Below, piece by piece: positions 1-8,630 of a stretch of 64,000 nucleotides of DNA. A program made the position numbers and the translations under genes. Source of the DNA: Novosphingobium profundi (GTDB lineage Bacteria; Pseudomonadota; Alphaproteobacteria; Sphingomonadales; Sphingomonadaceae); the NCBI RefSeq assembly GCF_018491765.1, contig NZ_JABWCU010000011.1, positions 62,001 to 126,000 on the forward strand, given 5' to 3'. Within the stretch, counting starts at the first letter, position 1; every line of letters starts with the position of its first letter. The notes below the pieces were generated by a model, which worked only from the letters and a program-made list of their open reading frames with translations, was not told the DNA's origin and did no database searches.

Positions 1-10
1 AAGCATGCGG

Positions 11-42
11 TGCCCGGTGCGTTTCGTCGCGCCGGGCATTTT
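11..42 (+). terminator. Rho-independent terminator of an upstream gene
   Basis: An 11-bp stem (11-21 with 28-38, one G-T wobble) with a 6-nt loop is followed by four T residues. It most likely ends a plus-strand transcript whose gene lies left of the window. Confidence 0.6.
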
Positions 43-96
43 CTTTGGCGGGCACAGGCTGTATCAAGGTAGGATACAGGATATGAGTTACTGAGG

Positions 97-834
97 GTGG
101 TTACGAAGGTGGAAAGCAGGTCTACGGCGCTTCGGCGCGTGCTGTGCGGTCTGGGTGTGGCTGGGCTTGCCGCTCTTGCAGCGTGTGCGCCCAAGCAAGT
201 GGCGGTCGTGGCCCCTCCGCCACCGGTGATCGTCGTTCCGCCCAAGCCGACCCCGCCCAACGGCGCGCAACTCGACATGACCATCCCGCCGGTTGCCGCG
301 GATGGTGAACGCCACACGGTCAACTACGGCATCTCGACACCGCAGGCGGTGTGGAACTTGCGCTCGGCCTTCAACGTCGCCGCGCTCAACTGCACCGAGG
401 CGCAGTACGCGCCGATCCTCGCCGGCTACAAGCGCTTCCTGACCGTTTACGACAAGTCGCTCGACAAGGCGAACGCCGAGATCGACCGCAGCTTCCGCAC
501 CGGCCACACCCGCCGTGATGCGATCGTCGCGCGCGAGAGCTACCAGACGCAGGTCTACAATTACTTCTCGCTGCCCCCGGCCGGCACCGGCTTCTGTGAG
601 GCGGCAATGGGCGTGGCGAGCGACCTCGAGACGGTCACTCCCGACCAGTTCGAGACCTGGTCCTACATCGGCCTCGCCAAGATGGAGAAGCCGTTCAAGG
701 ACTTCTTCAACGCCTTCGAGAAATACCGTGCCGACCTCGCGGCCTGGGAATCGCAGTTCGGCGGTGGTCTCGTCACCGTGCGCCCGAGCTTCGAGCAGCA
801 GACCGCGCGCGCCCAGGAAACCTACGCGCCCTGA
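97..834 (+). CDS. Hypothetical lipoprotein
   Basis: A 245-residue protein with a GTG start. The N-terminus has basic residues, a hydrophobic stretch and a lipobox (LAALAAC, Cys at about residue 29), so it should be exported and lipid-anchored. A Pro/Val-rich linker (about residues 36-55) leads into a globular region of about 190 residues with no motif I recognise. No ATG lies near the start that would keep the signal peptide; GTG at 97 fits. The reading frame is supported by alphaproteobacterial third-position GC. It stands alone between an upstream terminator and the tRNA-Ala gene. Function unknown. Confidence 0.75.
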   Translation: MVTKVESRSTALRRVLCGLGVAGLAALAACAPKQVAVVAPPPPVIVVPPKPTPPNGAQLDMTIPPVAADGERHTVNYGISTPQAVWNLRSAFNVAALNCTEAQYAPILAGYKRFLTVYDKSLDKANAEIDRSFRTGHTRRDAIVARESYQTQVYNYFSLPPAGTGFCEAAMGVASDLETVTPDQFETWSYIGLAKMEKPFKDFFNAFEKYRADLAAWESQFGGGLVTVRPSFEQQTARAQETYAP

Positions 835-982
835 GCGAAGGCCCCGATCCGGCACGGGCGCGTCAGGTACAGGCCAGGGCGGCTTTGCCACGCAAGTGTA
901 AATTGGGGCTTTTCTAAACGCGCGAGCTTCGCTAAGGGAGCGCTCCCGCCACGGTGAAAACGCGGCGGGATGATACTGGAAC

Positions 983-1058
<76 letters not shown>

Positions 1059-1102
1059 GTACCACATCGCAGTAAGACGCTCCGGCCTTGACCGGATCGC
1101 TG

Positions 1103-1127
1103 CCCGGTCGCCACGGCCGGGTTTTTT
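1103..1127 (+). terminator. Terminator of tRNA-Ala
   Basis: A stem of CCCGG(T) with (G)CCGGG at 1103-1108 and 1116-1121 is followed by six T residues at 1122-1127, 45 nt after the tRNA CCA end. Confidence 0.7.
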
Positions 1128-1198
1128 GTTTATGGGCAATAGGCGCAACCGCAGGGCGCTCGCTACGCCCTACTTTGAAACCGCCGGACCCAAAACTC

Positions 1199-2254
1199 AT
1201 GCATTTTCTCGATCAGGCCAAGATCTACATCCGTTCCGGAGCCGGTGGCCCGGGCGCGGTCTCGTTCCGCCGGGAGAAGTACATCCAGTACGGCGGTCCC
1301 GATGGCGGCAACGGCGGCAAGGGCGGTGACGTGGTGTTCGAGGCCGTTGCCGGGCTCAACACGCTGATCGACTTTCGCTACACCCAGCACTTCAAGGCCA
1401 AGCGCGGTGGCCATGGAATGGGCAAGAACCGCAATGGCGCGGCGGCCGACGACCTCGTCATCAAGGTCCCGGTGGGCACGCAGGTGATCTCGGACGAGGA
1501 CGGCGAGACCGTGCTCGTCGATCTCACCGAGGCGGGCCAGCGCGTGACGCTGATGGAAGGCGGCATGGGCGGGCGCGGCAACGCGAGCTACAAGACCAGC
1601 ACCAACCGCGCCCCGCGCCAGCACCAGCCCGGCATCCCATCCGAGGAAATGTGGGTCTGGCTGCGCTTGAAGCTGCTTGCCGACGTCGGCCTCGTGGGCA
1701 TGCCCAACGCGGGCAAGTCGACCTTCATCAACAAGCTGTCGAACACCAAGGCCAAGGTCGGCGCCTATGCCTTCACCACGCTGCGTCCGCAGCTCGGCGT
1801 GGTTTACCACAAGGGGCGCGAGTTCGTGCTGGCCGACATTCCGGGCCTCATCGCGGGGGCGGCGGACGGCGCCGGGATCGGCGATCGCTTCCTGGGGCAC
1901 ATCGAGCGCTGCCGCGTGCTGCTGCATCTCATCGACATTTCCGACCAGGACCCGGTCGAGGCGATGCGGGTGGTCGAGGAAGAGCTGGCCGCCTACGCCG
2001 ACGAACTCGCCGACAAGCCGCGCCTCGTCGCGCTCAACAAGATCGACCTCGTCGACGACGAACTGGCCGCCGAATACGCGCGCGAGCTGCTCAAGGCCGG
2101 CGCGCACGAAGTCTTCCCGATCTCGGGCGTGACCGGGGCGGGTCTGCCCGCGCTGCTCGATGCGGCGATCGAGCACCTGCCGGCCGCGACCGTGACCGAA
2201 CGCCCCGAAGGCGAACGCGAGGAACTCGACGACACCCCCTGGTCGCCGATCTGA
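1199..2254 (+). CDS. obgE: GTPase Obg/CgtA
   Basis: Ribosome-associated P-loop GTPase involved in large-subunit assembly and the stringent response. The 351-residue protein has the glycine-rich Obg fold at residues 1-158 (MHFLDQAKIYIRSG start, GGxGGKGGD turns), then the G domain with G1 GMPNAGKST at about 168-175, G3 DIPG, and NKID in the G4 position. The length matches the alphaproteobacterial form, which has a short acidic tail and no long OCT domain. The frame is open upstream to 1088, but that extension crosses the tRNA terminator, so the ATG at 1199 is the start. In many bacteria obgE is followed by proB; here two other genes separate them. Confidence 0.95.
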   Translation: MHFLDQAKIYIRSGAGGPGAVSFRREKYIQYGGPDGGNGGKGGDVVFEAVAGLNTLIDFRYTQHFKAKRGGHGMGKNRNGAAADDLVIKVPVGTQVISDEDGETVLVDLTEAGQRVTLMEGGMGGRGNASYKTSTNRAPRQHQPGIPSEEMWVWLRLKLLADVGLVGMPNAGKSTFINKLSNTKAKVGAYAFTTLRPQLGVVYHKGREFVLADIPGLIAGAADGAGIGDRFLGHIERCRVLLHLIDISDQDPVEAMRVVEEELAAYADELADKPRLVALNKIDLVDDELAAEYARELLKAGAHEVFPISGVTGAGLPALLDAAIEHLPAATVTERPEGEREELDDTPWSPI

Positions 2255-2452
2255 CCGTTCGGGCGGGGCGCGCCTCGCCGGCCTTTGCCAGCGTTCTTTG
2301 CCATTTTGTAGCGATATTGCGACGCGCTTTGGCGCCGCGATGGACGTCTTTGCACCCTTCCTGAAATCCGCCGCCGATTTCGCCTTCCTATCGTTTGCAC
2401 CGTTCACAACCGGGCGGGGCGCAGCGCTCCCGCCACACAGGAGCGGGTGCTC

Positions 2453-3628
2453 ATGGCGACCAGGGATGACGCAATCGGCTCGACGTGGGGGCAGCGGGGC
2501 CTGCTCGGGGTGGCCGGCCTGGCGTTGACCTTGCTGCTGGCCGGGTGCGGCGGGGACGGTGGTTCGTCGAGTTCCACCAGTTCGACATCGACCACCGCGA
2601 CCACGACGGCCACTTCGACTTCCACCTCGACGAGCAGCACGAGCACGAGTACCAGCACGACCGCAGCGACCGACTGCGTCGACGACAGCGATGCGGGCGC
2701 CTACGTCACCTGCCTCGCCACGGCGTTCTACGATTCGCTCGACAGTTCCGGGCAGTCGACCGTGCAGCTTTCGCTGACGCAGACCAACGCGACCGATTAT
2801 TGGACGAACCTTCCGGTCTCCTCGAGCAACCGCAAGGGCATCTCGCTGTCGGATCTCGACGAGGACCAGTACGCGATCGCCGAGCAGCTCATCAACGCGG
2901 CGCTCAGCACGCAGGGGCAGACCACGATGGCCAACTTGCGCAGCGCCGACCAGTACTTGCGCGAGAACGGTGGCGGGACTTCGTACGGCGAGGATATCTA
3001 CCATATCTCGTTCCTGGGTACGCCTTCGACGAGCAGCGCCTGGATTCTCGAGTTCACCGGTCACCACTACACCTGGTTCTACGCGATCGATTCCTCGGGC
3101 ACGCCGGTCAGCCTCACCCCCAATTTCGTGGGCGTCGAACCGGTCAGCTACACCTCGAGCGGCTCGACGCTGACCCCGATGGCCTCCGAGCACGACGCGA
3201 TGCTTGCCGTGCTGAGCTCGCTCAGCACCTCGCAACTGGCCTCGGCCAAGCTTTCGACGTCGGTGAGCGATCTCGTCGTCGGCCCCCAAAACGACGGCAA
3301 CTATCCCACGACCCAGTCGGGGATCCTCGTTTCGGCGCTCGATTCCGACCAGCAAGCTCTGGTGAAGGCCGCGATCGCGACTTACGCAGGCGATGCCAAG
3401 GGCACCGGCCAGTACGACGCCTATGTCGACAGCACGGCGCTCGGCCAGACTTACATCGCCTGGTCGAACTACTCCGATCTTGCGACCAAGGGGGCCTACA
3501 TGCGCATCGACGGGCCGCGCATCTGGATCGAGTTCTCGGTGCAGAGCGGCGTGGTCTTCTCGGCCAACCACTACCACACGGTGTGGCGCGACAAGACCTA
3601 TGACTACGGCGGCAATTTCAGCTTCTGA
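2453..3628 (+). CDS. DUF3500 domain lipoprotein
   Basis: A 391-residue exported protein. The N-terminus has a signal segment and lipobox (LLLAGC, Cys about residue 32), then an unusual Ser/Thr-rich low-complexity linker (about residues 36-66) that would hold the body off the membrane. The rest resembles DUF3500 proteins, shown by the C-terminal block with RIDGPRIWIEFSVQSG, then HYH and WRDKTYDYGG. The biochemical role of the family is not established. The ATG at 2453 follows a CAGGAG ribosome site; an in-frame GTG at 2447 is the alternative. The stop is only 4 nt before the possible start of the HupE-like gene, so the two are probably one transcript. Confidence 0.8.
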   Translation: MATRDDAIGSTWGQRGLLGVAGLALTLLLAGCGGDGGSSSSTSSTSTTATTTATSTSTSTSSTSTSTSTTAATDCVDDSDAGAYVTCLATAFYDSLDSSGQSTVQLSLTQTNATDYWTNLPVSSSNRKGISLSDLDEDQYAIAEQLINAALSTQGQTTMANLRSADQYLRENGGGTSYGEDIYHISFLGTPSTSSAWILEFTGHHYTWFYAIDSSGTPVSLTPNFVGVEPVSYTSSGSTLTPMASEHDAMLAVLSSLSTSQLASAKLSTSVSDLVVGPQNDGNYPTTQSGILVSALDSDQQALVKAAIATYAGDAKGTGQYDAYVDSTALGQTYIAWSNYSDLATKGAYMRIDGPRIWIEFSVQSGVVFSANHYHTVWRDKTYDYGGNFSF

Positions 3629-3632
3629 AGAC

Positions 3633-4874
3633 GTGTTCGGCCAGCGGGATCGGGACTTGGAGCGCACCACGAATGGGGCGAGGGCCGAAAGCGCCCACCG
3701 TCGGCGACTGCGCCGGCGCCGCCTGATCCATGTCGCGATCCTGTTGCTCGGGCTGGTGCTGCTGTTCCTGGGCAGCGGCAGCGCCCGGGCGCACCCGATG
3801 CCCGATTCGACGGTCTCGGTGCGCATGCGCGAGGGGGGCTGGCGGCTGCATCTCAGTGTACCCTTCGACAGGCTCGCGATGGCGCTGATCTCGACCGGGC
3901 GCATCGCCGATCCCGGGCCGGGGTTCAGCGACTATCCGGTCCCGCCGCGCGCGGCGATTTCGAAGTACGTCGAGGACGGCATCCACGTCCGAGCGCGCGA
4001 TGGTCGCGCCTGGGCGGTCAAGGTGGTGGGGATCACGCCGCCCCCCTCGGTGGCGCGGTTCTGGTCCATCGACGTCGACGCGGTCCCTCCGCCAGGCACC
4101 GATCCGCGCAAGGCGGTGCTGGTCTACGACGTGGTGATCAGGGACGTGATCCCCGACGTCGCCGTCGTCGCGCTCGACCAGGACTGGCACGGCGGGCTGC
4201 TGCCGGGCCATCCGCGTCTGCTCGGGCGGCTGACCGGGGACGACCGGACCGTTACCATCACGGGCGACAGCGGCGGCGAGCTTGCCGCGCTTGGCCAGAT
4301 GGTCGAGCTGGGTGCCTTCCACATCTTGCAGGGCGCCGACCATCTCGCGTTTCTGGTGACCTTGTTGCTGTCGGTCACGCTCGTCGCCCGGGCGGGGCAA
4401 TGGCTGCCCCAGCGCAACAACCATACGGTGCTCACCAATACGCTGTGGCGCGTGAGCGCCTTCACGCTGGGGCACACCATTTCGTTGCTGGTCACTTCGC
4501 TGGGCCTGCTGCCCGAGGCCGGGCAGGGCATCGAGGTGCTGATCGCGCTTTCGGTCGCGGTCTCGGCGGCCCACGCGATCACGCCGATCTATCCGCGGCG
4601 CGAGGCCTGGATCGCGGTGTTCTTCGGGCTCGTCCACGGCATGGCCTTCGCCACCGCGATCCGCGAGCTGGCCTTGTCGACCGGCCAGACGGTGCTGGCG
4701 ACGCTGGGCTTCAACCTTGGCATCGAACTGGTGCAACTGGGCCTTGTCGCGCTGGTGCTGCCCGCGCTGTTCTGGCTGCGCGGCCGATGCGCCGAGCCCT
4801 GGATCCGGCGCGGTCTGGGCATCGTGGCGCTGCTTGCGGCGCTGTGGTGGGTGACCGAGCGCATGTTGGGCTGA
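3633..4874 (+). CDS. HupE/UreJ-type membrane protein
   Basis: About 413 residues. A basic N-terminus and a hydrophobic signal or anchor segment (about 36-56) precede an extracytoplasmic region of about 180 residues. Six or so membrane helices follow with the HupE_UreJ_2 hallmarks GADHLAFLVTLLLS, FTLGHTISLL and FGLVHGMAFATAIREL. The His-rich membrane motifs recall nickel/cobalt permeases, but the substrate of this branch is unknown. No ATG is available: GTG at 3633 or TTG at 3657 are the likely starts, and an earlier start would overlap the DUF3500 gene. Position and near-zero spacing suggest it works with the DUF3500 lipoprotein, which is an inference. Confidence 0.75.
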   Translation: MFGQRDRDLERTTNGARAESAHRRRLRRRRLIHVAILLLGLVLLFLGSGSARAHPMPDSTVSVRMREGGWRLHLSVPFDRLAMALISTGRIADPGPGFSDYPVPPRAAISKYVEDGIHVRARDGRAWAVKVVGITPPPSVARFWSIDVDAVPPPGTDPRKAVLVYDVVIRDVIPDVAVVALDQDWHGGLLPGHPRLLGRLTGDDRTVTITGDSGGELAALGQMVELGAFHILQGADHLAFLVTLLLSVTLVARAGQWLPQRNNHTVLTNTLWRVSAFTLGHTISLLVTSLGLLPEAGQGIEVLIALSVAVSAAHAITPIYPRREAWIAVFFGLVHGMAFATAIRELALSTGQTVLATLGFNLGIELVQLGLVALVLPALFWLRGRCAEPWIRRGLGIVALLAALWWVTERMLG

Positions 4875-4908
4875 CCGGGCCGGGGGCAAGGCGCGAGCGG
4901 AAAACCCA

Positions 4909-4934
4909 GGAACAAGGAGGGGGGGCGCTGCGTT
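4909..4934 (+). promoter_or_regulatory. EcfG-type stress promoter before proB
   Basis: GGAAC at 4909-4913 and CGTT at 4931-4934 are separated by 17 nt, an exact match to the alphaproteobacterial EcfG signature. It would give a leader of about 120 nt ahead of proB; that leader holds an imperfect 11-bp hairpin near 4972-4999. This is a pattern match only. Confidence 0.5.
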
Positions 4935-5059
4935 CACATCTGCACACGACAGCAAAGGGGGCTCTTTCGTCGACCCGATGCGCTCAGCCGCATGGGTCGC
5001 AGGGCCGTTCGCCCCGGGCACCTTTGCACTCTTGCGCAAACCCACTAGAAGCCAAAGAC

Positions 5060-6238
5060 ATGCCTATTACCAAACTTGCCGATTTCGCCGACCCTGAACT
5101 CAACCCCTGCATCGTGATCAAGGTGGGCTCGTCCCTCCTCGTCGACGACGACGGTGTCCGCACGGTGTGGCTGAACGGCCTCGTGGGGGAAATTTCCGAG
5201 GCCCGCCGGCGTGGCCAGAACGTGATCGTGGTTTCCTCGGGTGCGGTCGCGCTGGGTGCGCGCACGCTCGGTTTCGAGAAAGGCGGGCGCGGCTCGCTCG
5301 CCGACGCACAGGCCTCCGCCGCCGTCGGCCAGATCGCGCTTTCGGGAATGTGGTCGCAGCTCCTCAACAACCACGGCCTGACCGCCGCGCAGATGCTGGT
5401 CACGCTGATGGATCTGGAAGACCGCCGCCGGTATCTCAACGTCACCGCCACGATCGAGCGGCTGCTCGACGCGGGCGTGGTGCCGGTTATCAACGAGAAC
5501 GATTCGATCACCACGCAGGAGTTGCGCTTCGGCGACAACGACCGTCTTGCTGCGCGCGTCGCGCAAGCCTCGGGCGCGAGCTCGGTGCTCCTGCTCAGTG
5601 ACATCGACGGCCTTTACGACCGCCACCCCAAGGAGCCCGGCGCGACGCGTCTCGAAGTGGTCAAGGGCATCACCCCCGAGATCAAGGCGATGGCCAGCAC
5701 CGAATCGAATTCGGGGATGGGCTCGGGCGGCATGGTCTCCAAGCTCCAGGCTGTGGAGATCGCCGCGATCGCGGGGGCGAGCGTCGTGATCGGCAATGGC
5801 CATTGCGAACGCCCGGTCGAGCGCATCATGGGGCGCCCCGGTGAACAGGGCATCGGCACGCTGTTCCTGCCCCGCCGCCGGCGCGGCGCCAGCAAGCCGG
5901 GCGCGCGCAAGGTCTGGCTCGGCGGCCGGCTGCGCACCAAGGGCAGGATCATCATCGACGACGGCGCGATGAACGCGCTGATCAACGAGGGCGCGAGCCT
6001 GCTCGCCAAGGGCGTGATCGAGGTCGAGGGCCTGTTCCGGCGCGGCGATCCGGTCTCGATCGTCAATTCGGACGGCGTGGTGATCGCCAATGGCCTTTCG
6101 GAATACGATGCCAAGGTGATCCATTCGATCCGCCGGCTGCATTCGAACGAGCAGCAGGCCGTGCTCGGCTACGCGCCGCGCTCCTCGGTCGTTCATCGCG
6201 ACCTCATGTCGATCAAGTATGTGCCGCCCGTCGCCTGA
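5060..6238 (+). CDS. proB: Glutamate 5-kinase
   Basis: Catalyses ATP-dependent phosphorylation of L-glutamate, the first step of proline synthesis. The 392-residue protein has the amino-acid kinase domain (VIKVGSSLLV at about 19-28, SSGAVALGARTL, INENDSI, DNDRLAARVA, GSGGMVSKLQA) and a C-terminal PUA domain after about residue 290. The ATG at 5060 gives the family's normal N-terminus, although the frame is open far upstream. An exact EcfG-type promoter lies 126 nt upstream, which would raise proline synthesis under stress. The gene is usually next to obgE; here the DUF3500-HupE pair intervenes. Confidence 0.95.
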   Translation: MPITKLADFADPELNPCIVIKVGSSLLVDDDGVRTVWLNGLVGEISEARRRGQNVIVVSSGAVALGARTLGFEKGGRGSLADAQASAAVGQIALSGMWSQLLNNHGLTAAQMLVTLMDLEDRRRYLNVTATIERLLDAGVVPVINENDSITTQELRFGDNDRLAARVAQASGASSVLLLSDIDGLYDRHPKEPGATRLEVVKGITPEIKAMASTESNSGMGSGGMVSKLQAVEIAAIAGASVVIGNGHCERPVERIMGRPGEQGIGTLFLPRRRRGASKPGARKVWLGGRLRTKGRIIIDDGAMNALINEGASLLAKGVIEVEGLFRRGDPVSIVNSDGVVIANGLSEYDAKVIHSIRRLHSNEQQAVLGYAPRSSVVHRDLMSIKYVPPVA

Positions 6239-6280
6239 TCTGCAGGTAACGGACAAGGTCTGAAGGACACCCATTTCCGC

Positions 6281-7204
6281 ATGCACAGCGAAGGCCCCAT
6301 TGTCGCGCTGACCGGCGCGACCGGCTTTGTCGGCCACAGCGTCCTCGAGGAACTCCTCGCGCAAGGCTACCAGGTGCGCGCGCTGACGCGGCGCGCGCAG
6401 CCTGAACGCGCAGGCGTGGTCTGGATCGCGGGCGATCTTTCCGACCGCGCCGCGTTGTCCGAGCTGACGCGCGGCGCGGAGGCGACGATCCATGTCGCGG
6501 GCGTGACCAACGCGCCGGACGTGGCCGGCTTCGAGGCCGGCAACGTCACCGGCACGCTCAACCTGATCGAGGCGGCCGTGGCGCACGGCGTCCCGCGCTT
6601 CGTGCTGGTCTCCTCGCTTTCGGCGCGCGAGCCCGGGCTGTCGGACTACGGGGCCTCGAAGGCGCGCGCCGAGAAGCTGCTCAAGGCCAGCCCGCTCGAC
6701 TGGACCATCGTGCGGCCCCCGGCGATCTTCGGGCCGCGCGACAAGGAGATGATGGAGCTGTTTCGCGCGGCGCGCTGGGGTATCGTCCCGGTTCCCGCGC
6801 AAGGGCGTGCCTCGATGATCCACGTCGAGGATCTCGCGCGCCTGCTGGTGGCGCTGGTGCCTCCGGGCGAGGCCGTGCTGCGCCAGACGTTCGAACCCGA
6901 CGATGGCAAGCCGAACGGCTGGGAACATACCGAGTTCGCGTTGGCGATCGGCCAGGCCATGGGGCGTCGGCCCAAGGTGCTGGGTCTTTCGCGCAAGGCG
7001 CTCGACAGGGCGGCCGCGGTCGACCATTTCTTGCGTGGCACCAAGGCCAAGATGACGCGCGACCGTGCGGCCTACTTTTCGCATCCCGACTGGGTCGTCA
7101 CCCCCGGCGCGGGGGTTCCTCCCGCGATCTGGCAGCCGCGCATCGAGACCCGCGAGGGCCTGCGCACCACGGCGGCCTGGTACCGCGAGAACAAGTGGAT
7201 CTGA
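6281..7204 (+). CDS. NAD(P)-dependent epimerase/dehydratase family protein
   Basis: A 307-residue extended/atypical SDR protein. The Rossmann motif TGATGFVG sits at about residues 11-18, and the strand-4 and strand-5 regions (HVAGVTNAP, VLVSSLSA) follow. The YGASK tetrad version (Y..SK) and the IVRPPAIFGP segment are typical of extended SDRs. The substrate cannot be told from sequence; relatives include NDUFA9-like and sugar-nucleotide or quinone-binding members. It starts 42 nt after proB on the same strand, so co-transcription is likely. Confidence 0.85.
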   Translation: MHSEGPIVALTGATGFVGHSVLEELLAQGYQVRALTRRAQPERAGVVWIAGDLSDRAALSELTRGAEATIHVAGVTNAPDVAGFEAGNVTGTLNLIEAAVAHGVPRFVLVSSLSAREPGLSDYGASKARAEKLLKASPLDWTIVRPPAIFGPRDKEMMELFRAARWGIVPVPAQGRASMIHVEDLARLLVALVPPGEAVLRQTFEPDDGKPNGWEHTEFALAIGQAMGRRPKVLGLSRKALDRAAAVDHFLRGTKAKMTRDRAAYFSHPDWVVTPGAGVPPAIWQPRIETREGLRTTAAWYRENKWI

Positions 7205-7309
7205 CGCCGGCGCGGCGGGGCGCAAGGGCAGGGCGTGCCAAGATTTCGTGCGCCTGCGCTCATGCGCCGGGACTGGCGCCGACGCGCGGCAAAAGCTAAG
7301 GCGCTTGGC

Positions 7310-8338
7310 ATGCAAAGCCTCGTGAAGCGTCTCAATCTAGATCCCTACATGCTTGCGCTCGTCAGCATGGTCGTGCTGGCCAGCCTGGTCCCGGCCGAGG
7401 GTATCTGGGCGGCCATCGCGGACAGGGCGACCGATGTCGCGATCGCGCTGCTGTTCTTCCTCCATGGCGCCAAGCTCTCGCGCGAGGCGGTGCTGGCGGG
7501 CGCGAAGGCCTGGAAGCTCCACGCCGCGACGATGGCGGTCACTTTCGGTCTATTCCCGCTGCTGGGCCTCGCCTTGCGCGCGTTTCCGGGAATGGACGCG
7601 AACCTGGGGACGGGCCTGCTGTTCCTCACCCTGCTGCCCTCGACGGTCCAGTCCTCGATCGCCTTCACCGCGATCGCGGGGGGCAACGTGGCGGCAGCGG
7701 TCTGCGGGGCCTCGTTCTCGAACCTTGCGGGCATCTTCCTGACGCCGCTGATGACCGCGCTGCTGATCACCGGCAAGAGCCAGGCACTCTCGGCCGATCC
7801 GGTCATCGCGATCGCTTCGCAGCTGCTCCTGCCATTCCTGGCCGGGCACCTGCTGCGCCCGGTGATCGGTGGCTTCGTCACCCGCCACAAGAAGCTGGTG
7901 GGCTATGTCGATCGCGGCTCGATCCTGCTGGTGGTCTACACTGCCTTCGGGGCCGCCGTGCTCGACGGGCTGTGGCACAAGGTCTCGATCGGCGAACTGG
8001 CGCTGATCGTGGTCATCGCGCTGGTCCTGCTTTTCGTGGTGATGGTCACCATCGGTTTTCTCGGCCGGGCGCTCGGCTTCTCGCGCGAGGATCGCATCGT
8101 CATGCTGTTCTGCGGCTCGAAGAAGAGCCTGGCGAGCGGTGTTCCGCTGGCGGGCGTGCTGTTCCCGCCGGCCCAGGTGGGCGTGATCATCCTGCCGGTG
8201 ATGTTTTTCCACCAGATCCAGCTCATGGTCTGCGCGGTGCTCGCACGCCGGTTTGCAGCGCAAGGCGAGGCCGCCGGTCGCGCCGAAGCGGCCAGCGCGA
8301 CACAGGTCGGATCGCAGGGCTCGGACGCGGCGGCCTAA
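7310..8338 (+). CDS. Bile acid:sodium symporter family transporter
   Basis: A 342-residue inner-membrane protein of about ten helices, resembling the SBF-like/YfeH branch of the BART superfamily. Visible landmarks are LFFLHGAKLSREA, LLPSTVQSSIAFTAIAGGN (the family's crossing motif) and FCGSKKSLASGVPLA. The substrate is unknown; plant and bacterial relatives move organic anions with sodium. The frame is open from 7235, but ATG 7310 has a TAAGG ribosome site 8 nt upstream and starts just before the first helix. Confidence 0.85.
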   Translation: MQSLVKRLNLDPYMLALVSMVVLASLVPAEGIWAAIADRATDVAIALLFFLHGAKLSREAVLAGAKAWKLHAATMAVTFGLFPLLGLALRAFPGMDANLGTGLLFLTLLPSTVQSSIAFTAIAGGNVAAAVCGASFSNLAGIFLTPLMTALLITGKSQALSADPVIAIASQLLLPFLAGHLLRPVIGGFVTRHKKLVGYVDRGSILLVVYTAFGAAVLDGLWHKVSIGELALIVVIALVLLFVVMVTIGFLGRALGFSREDRIVMLFCGSKKSLASGVPLAGVLFPPAQVGVIILPVMFFHQIQLMVCAVLARRFAAQGEAAGRAEAASATQVGSQGSDAAA

Positions 8339-8403
8339 GAACTCGGGATAACCCGGAGACGGCGACTGGACGATGCCCGGGCGCGCGCCCTAATCGCGCC
8401 GCC

Positions 8404-8604
8404 ATGAGTATCATTGCCACGATCATGAATTCGACCACCGGTCTTGCCATCCAGAAGATGAAGTTCGAGCGCATGCCCAAGCCCTGGGTGACCTTCCACC
8501 TTGCCGATGGCGAACAGGTCACTGCCGACCGCGTCCAGGTCGGCAAGCCGGCGCCGGGCAAGTTCATCACCCCCGTCGAAGTCTGGGTGACTCCAAAGGG
8601 CTGA
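8404..8604 (+). CDS. Small conserved-looking hypothetical protein (66 aa)
   Basis: ATG 8404 opens a 66-residue, probably cytoplasmic protein rich in Lys, Val and Pro, with no signal peptide or membrane segment. The pattern (WVTFHLADGEQVTADRV, then a strand ending VEVWVTPKG) suggests a small beta-barrel fold, but I recognise no family. It follows the transporter by 65 nt, and a hairpin overlapping its stop codon ends the unit. Confidence 0.6.
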   Translation: MSIIATIMNSTTGLAIQKMKFERMPKPWVTFHLADGEQVTADRVQVGKPAPGKFITPVEVWVTPKG

Positions 8605-8619
8605 ACGCCCGCCCTTTTT
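8595..8619 (+). terminator. Terminator between convergent genes
   Basis: A perfect 7-bp stem AAAGGGC/GCCCTTT (8595-8601, 8611-8617) with T residues to 8619. The left arm overlaps the stop codon of the 66-residue protein. It could also serve the fumarylacetoacetase gene from the other side. Confidence 0.5.
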
Positions 8620-8630
8620 CGATTTTCGCG

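Noticed and set aside
1088..1198. 37-codon N-terminal extension of Obg
   Set aside because: It crosses the tRNA terminator and is absent from the Obg family.
1163..3904. Minus-strand open frame of 913 codons
   Set aside because: It lies antisense to obgE and the DUF3500 gene; the low stop frequency of GC-rich DNA explains it and the protein has no motif.
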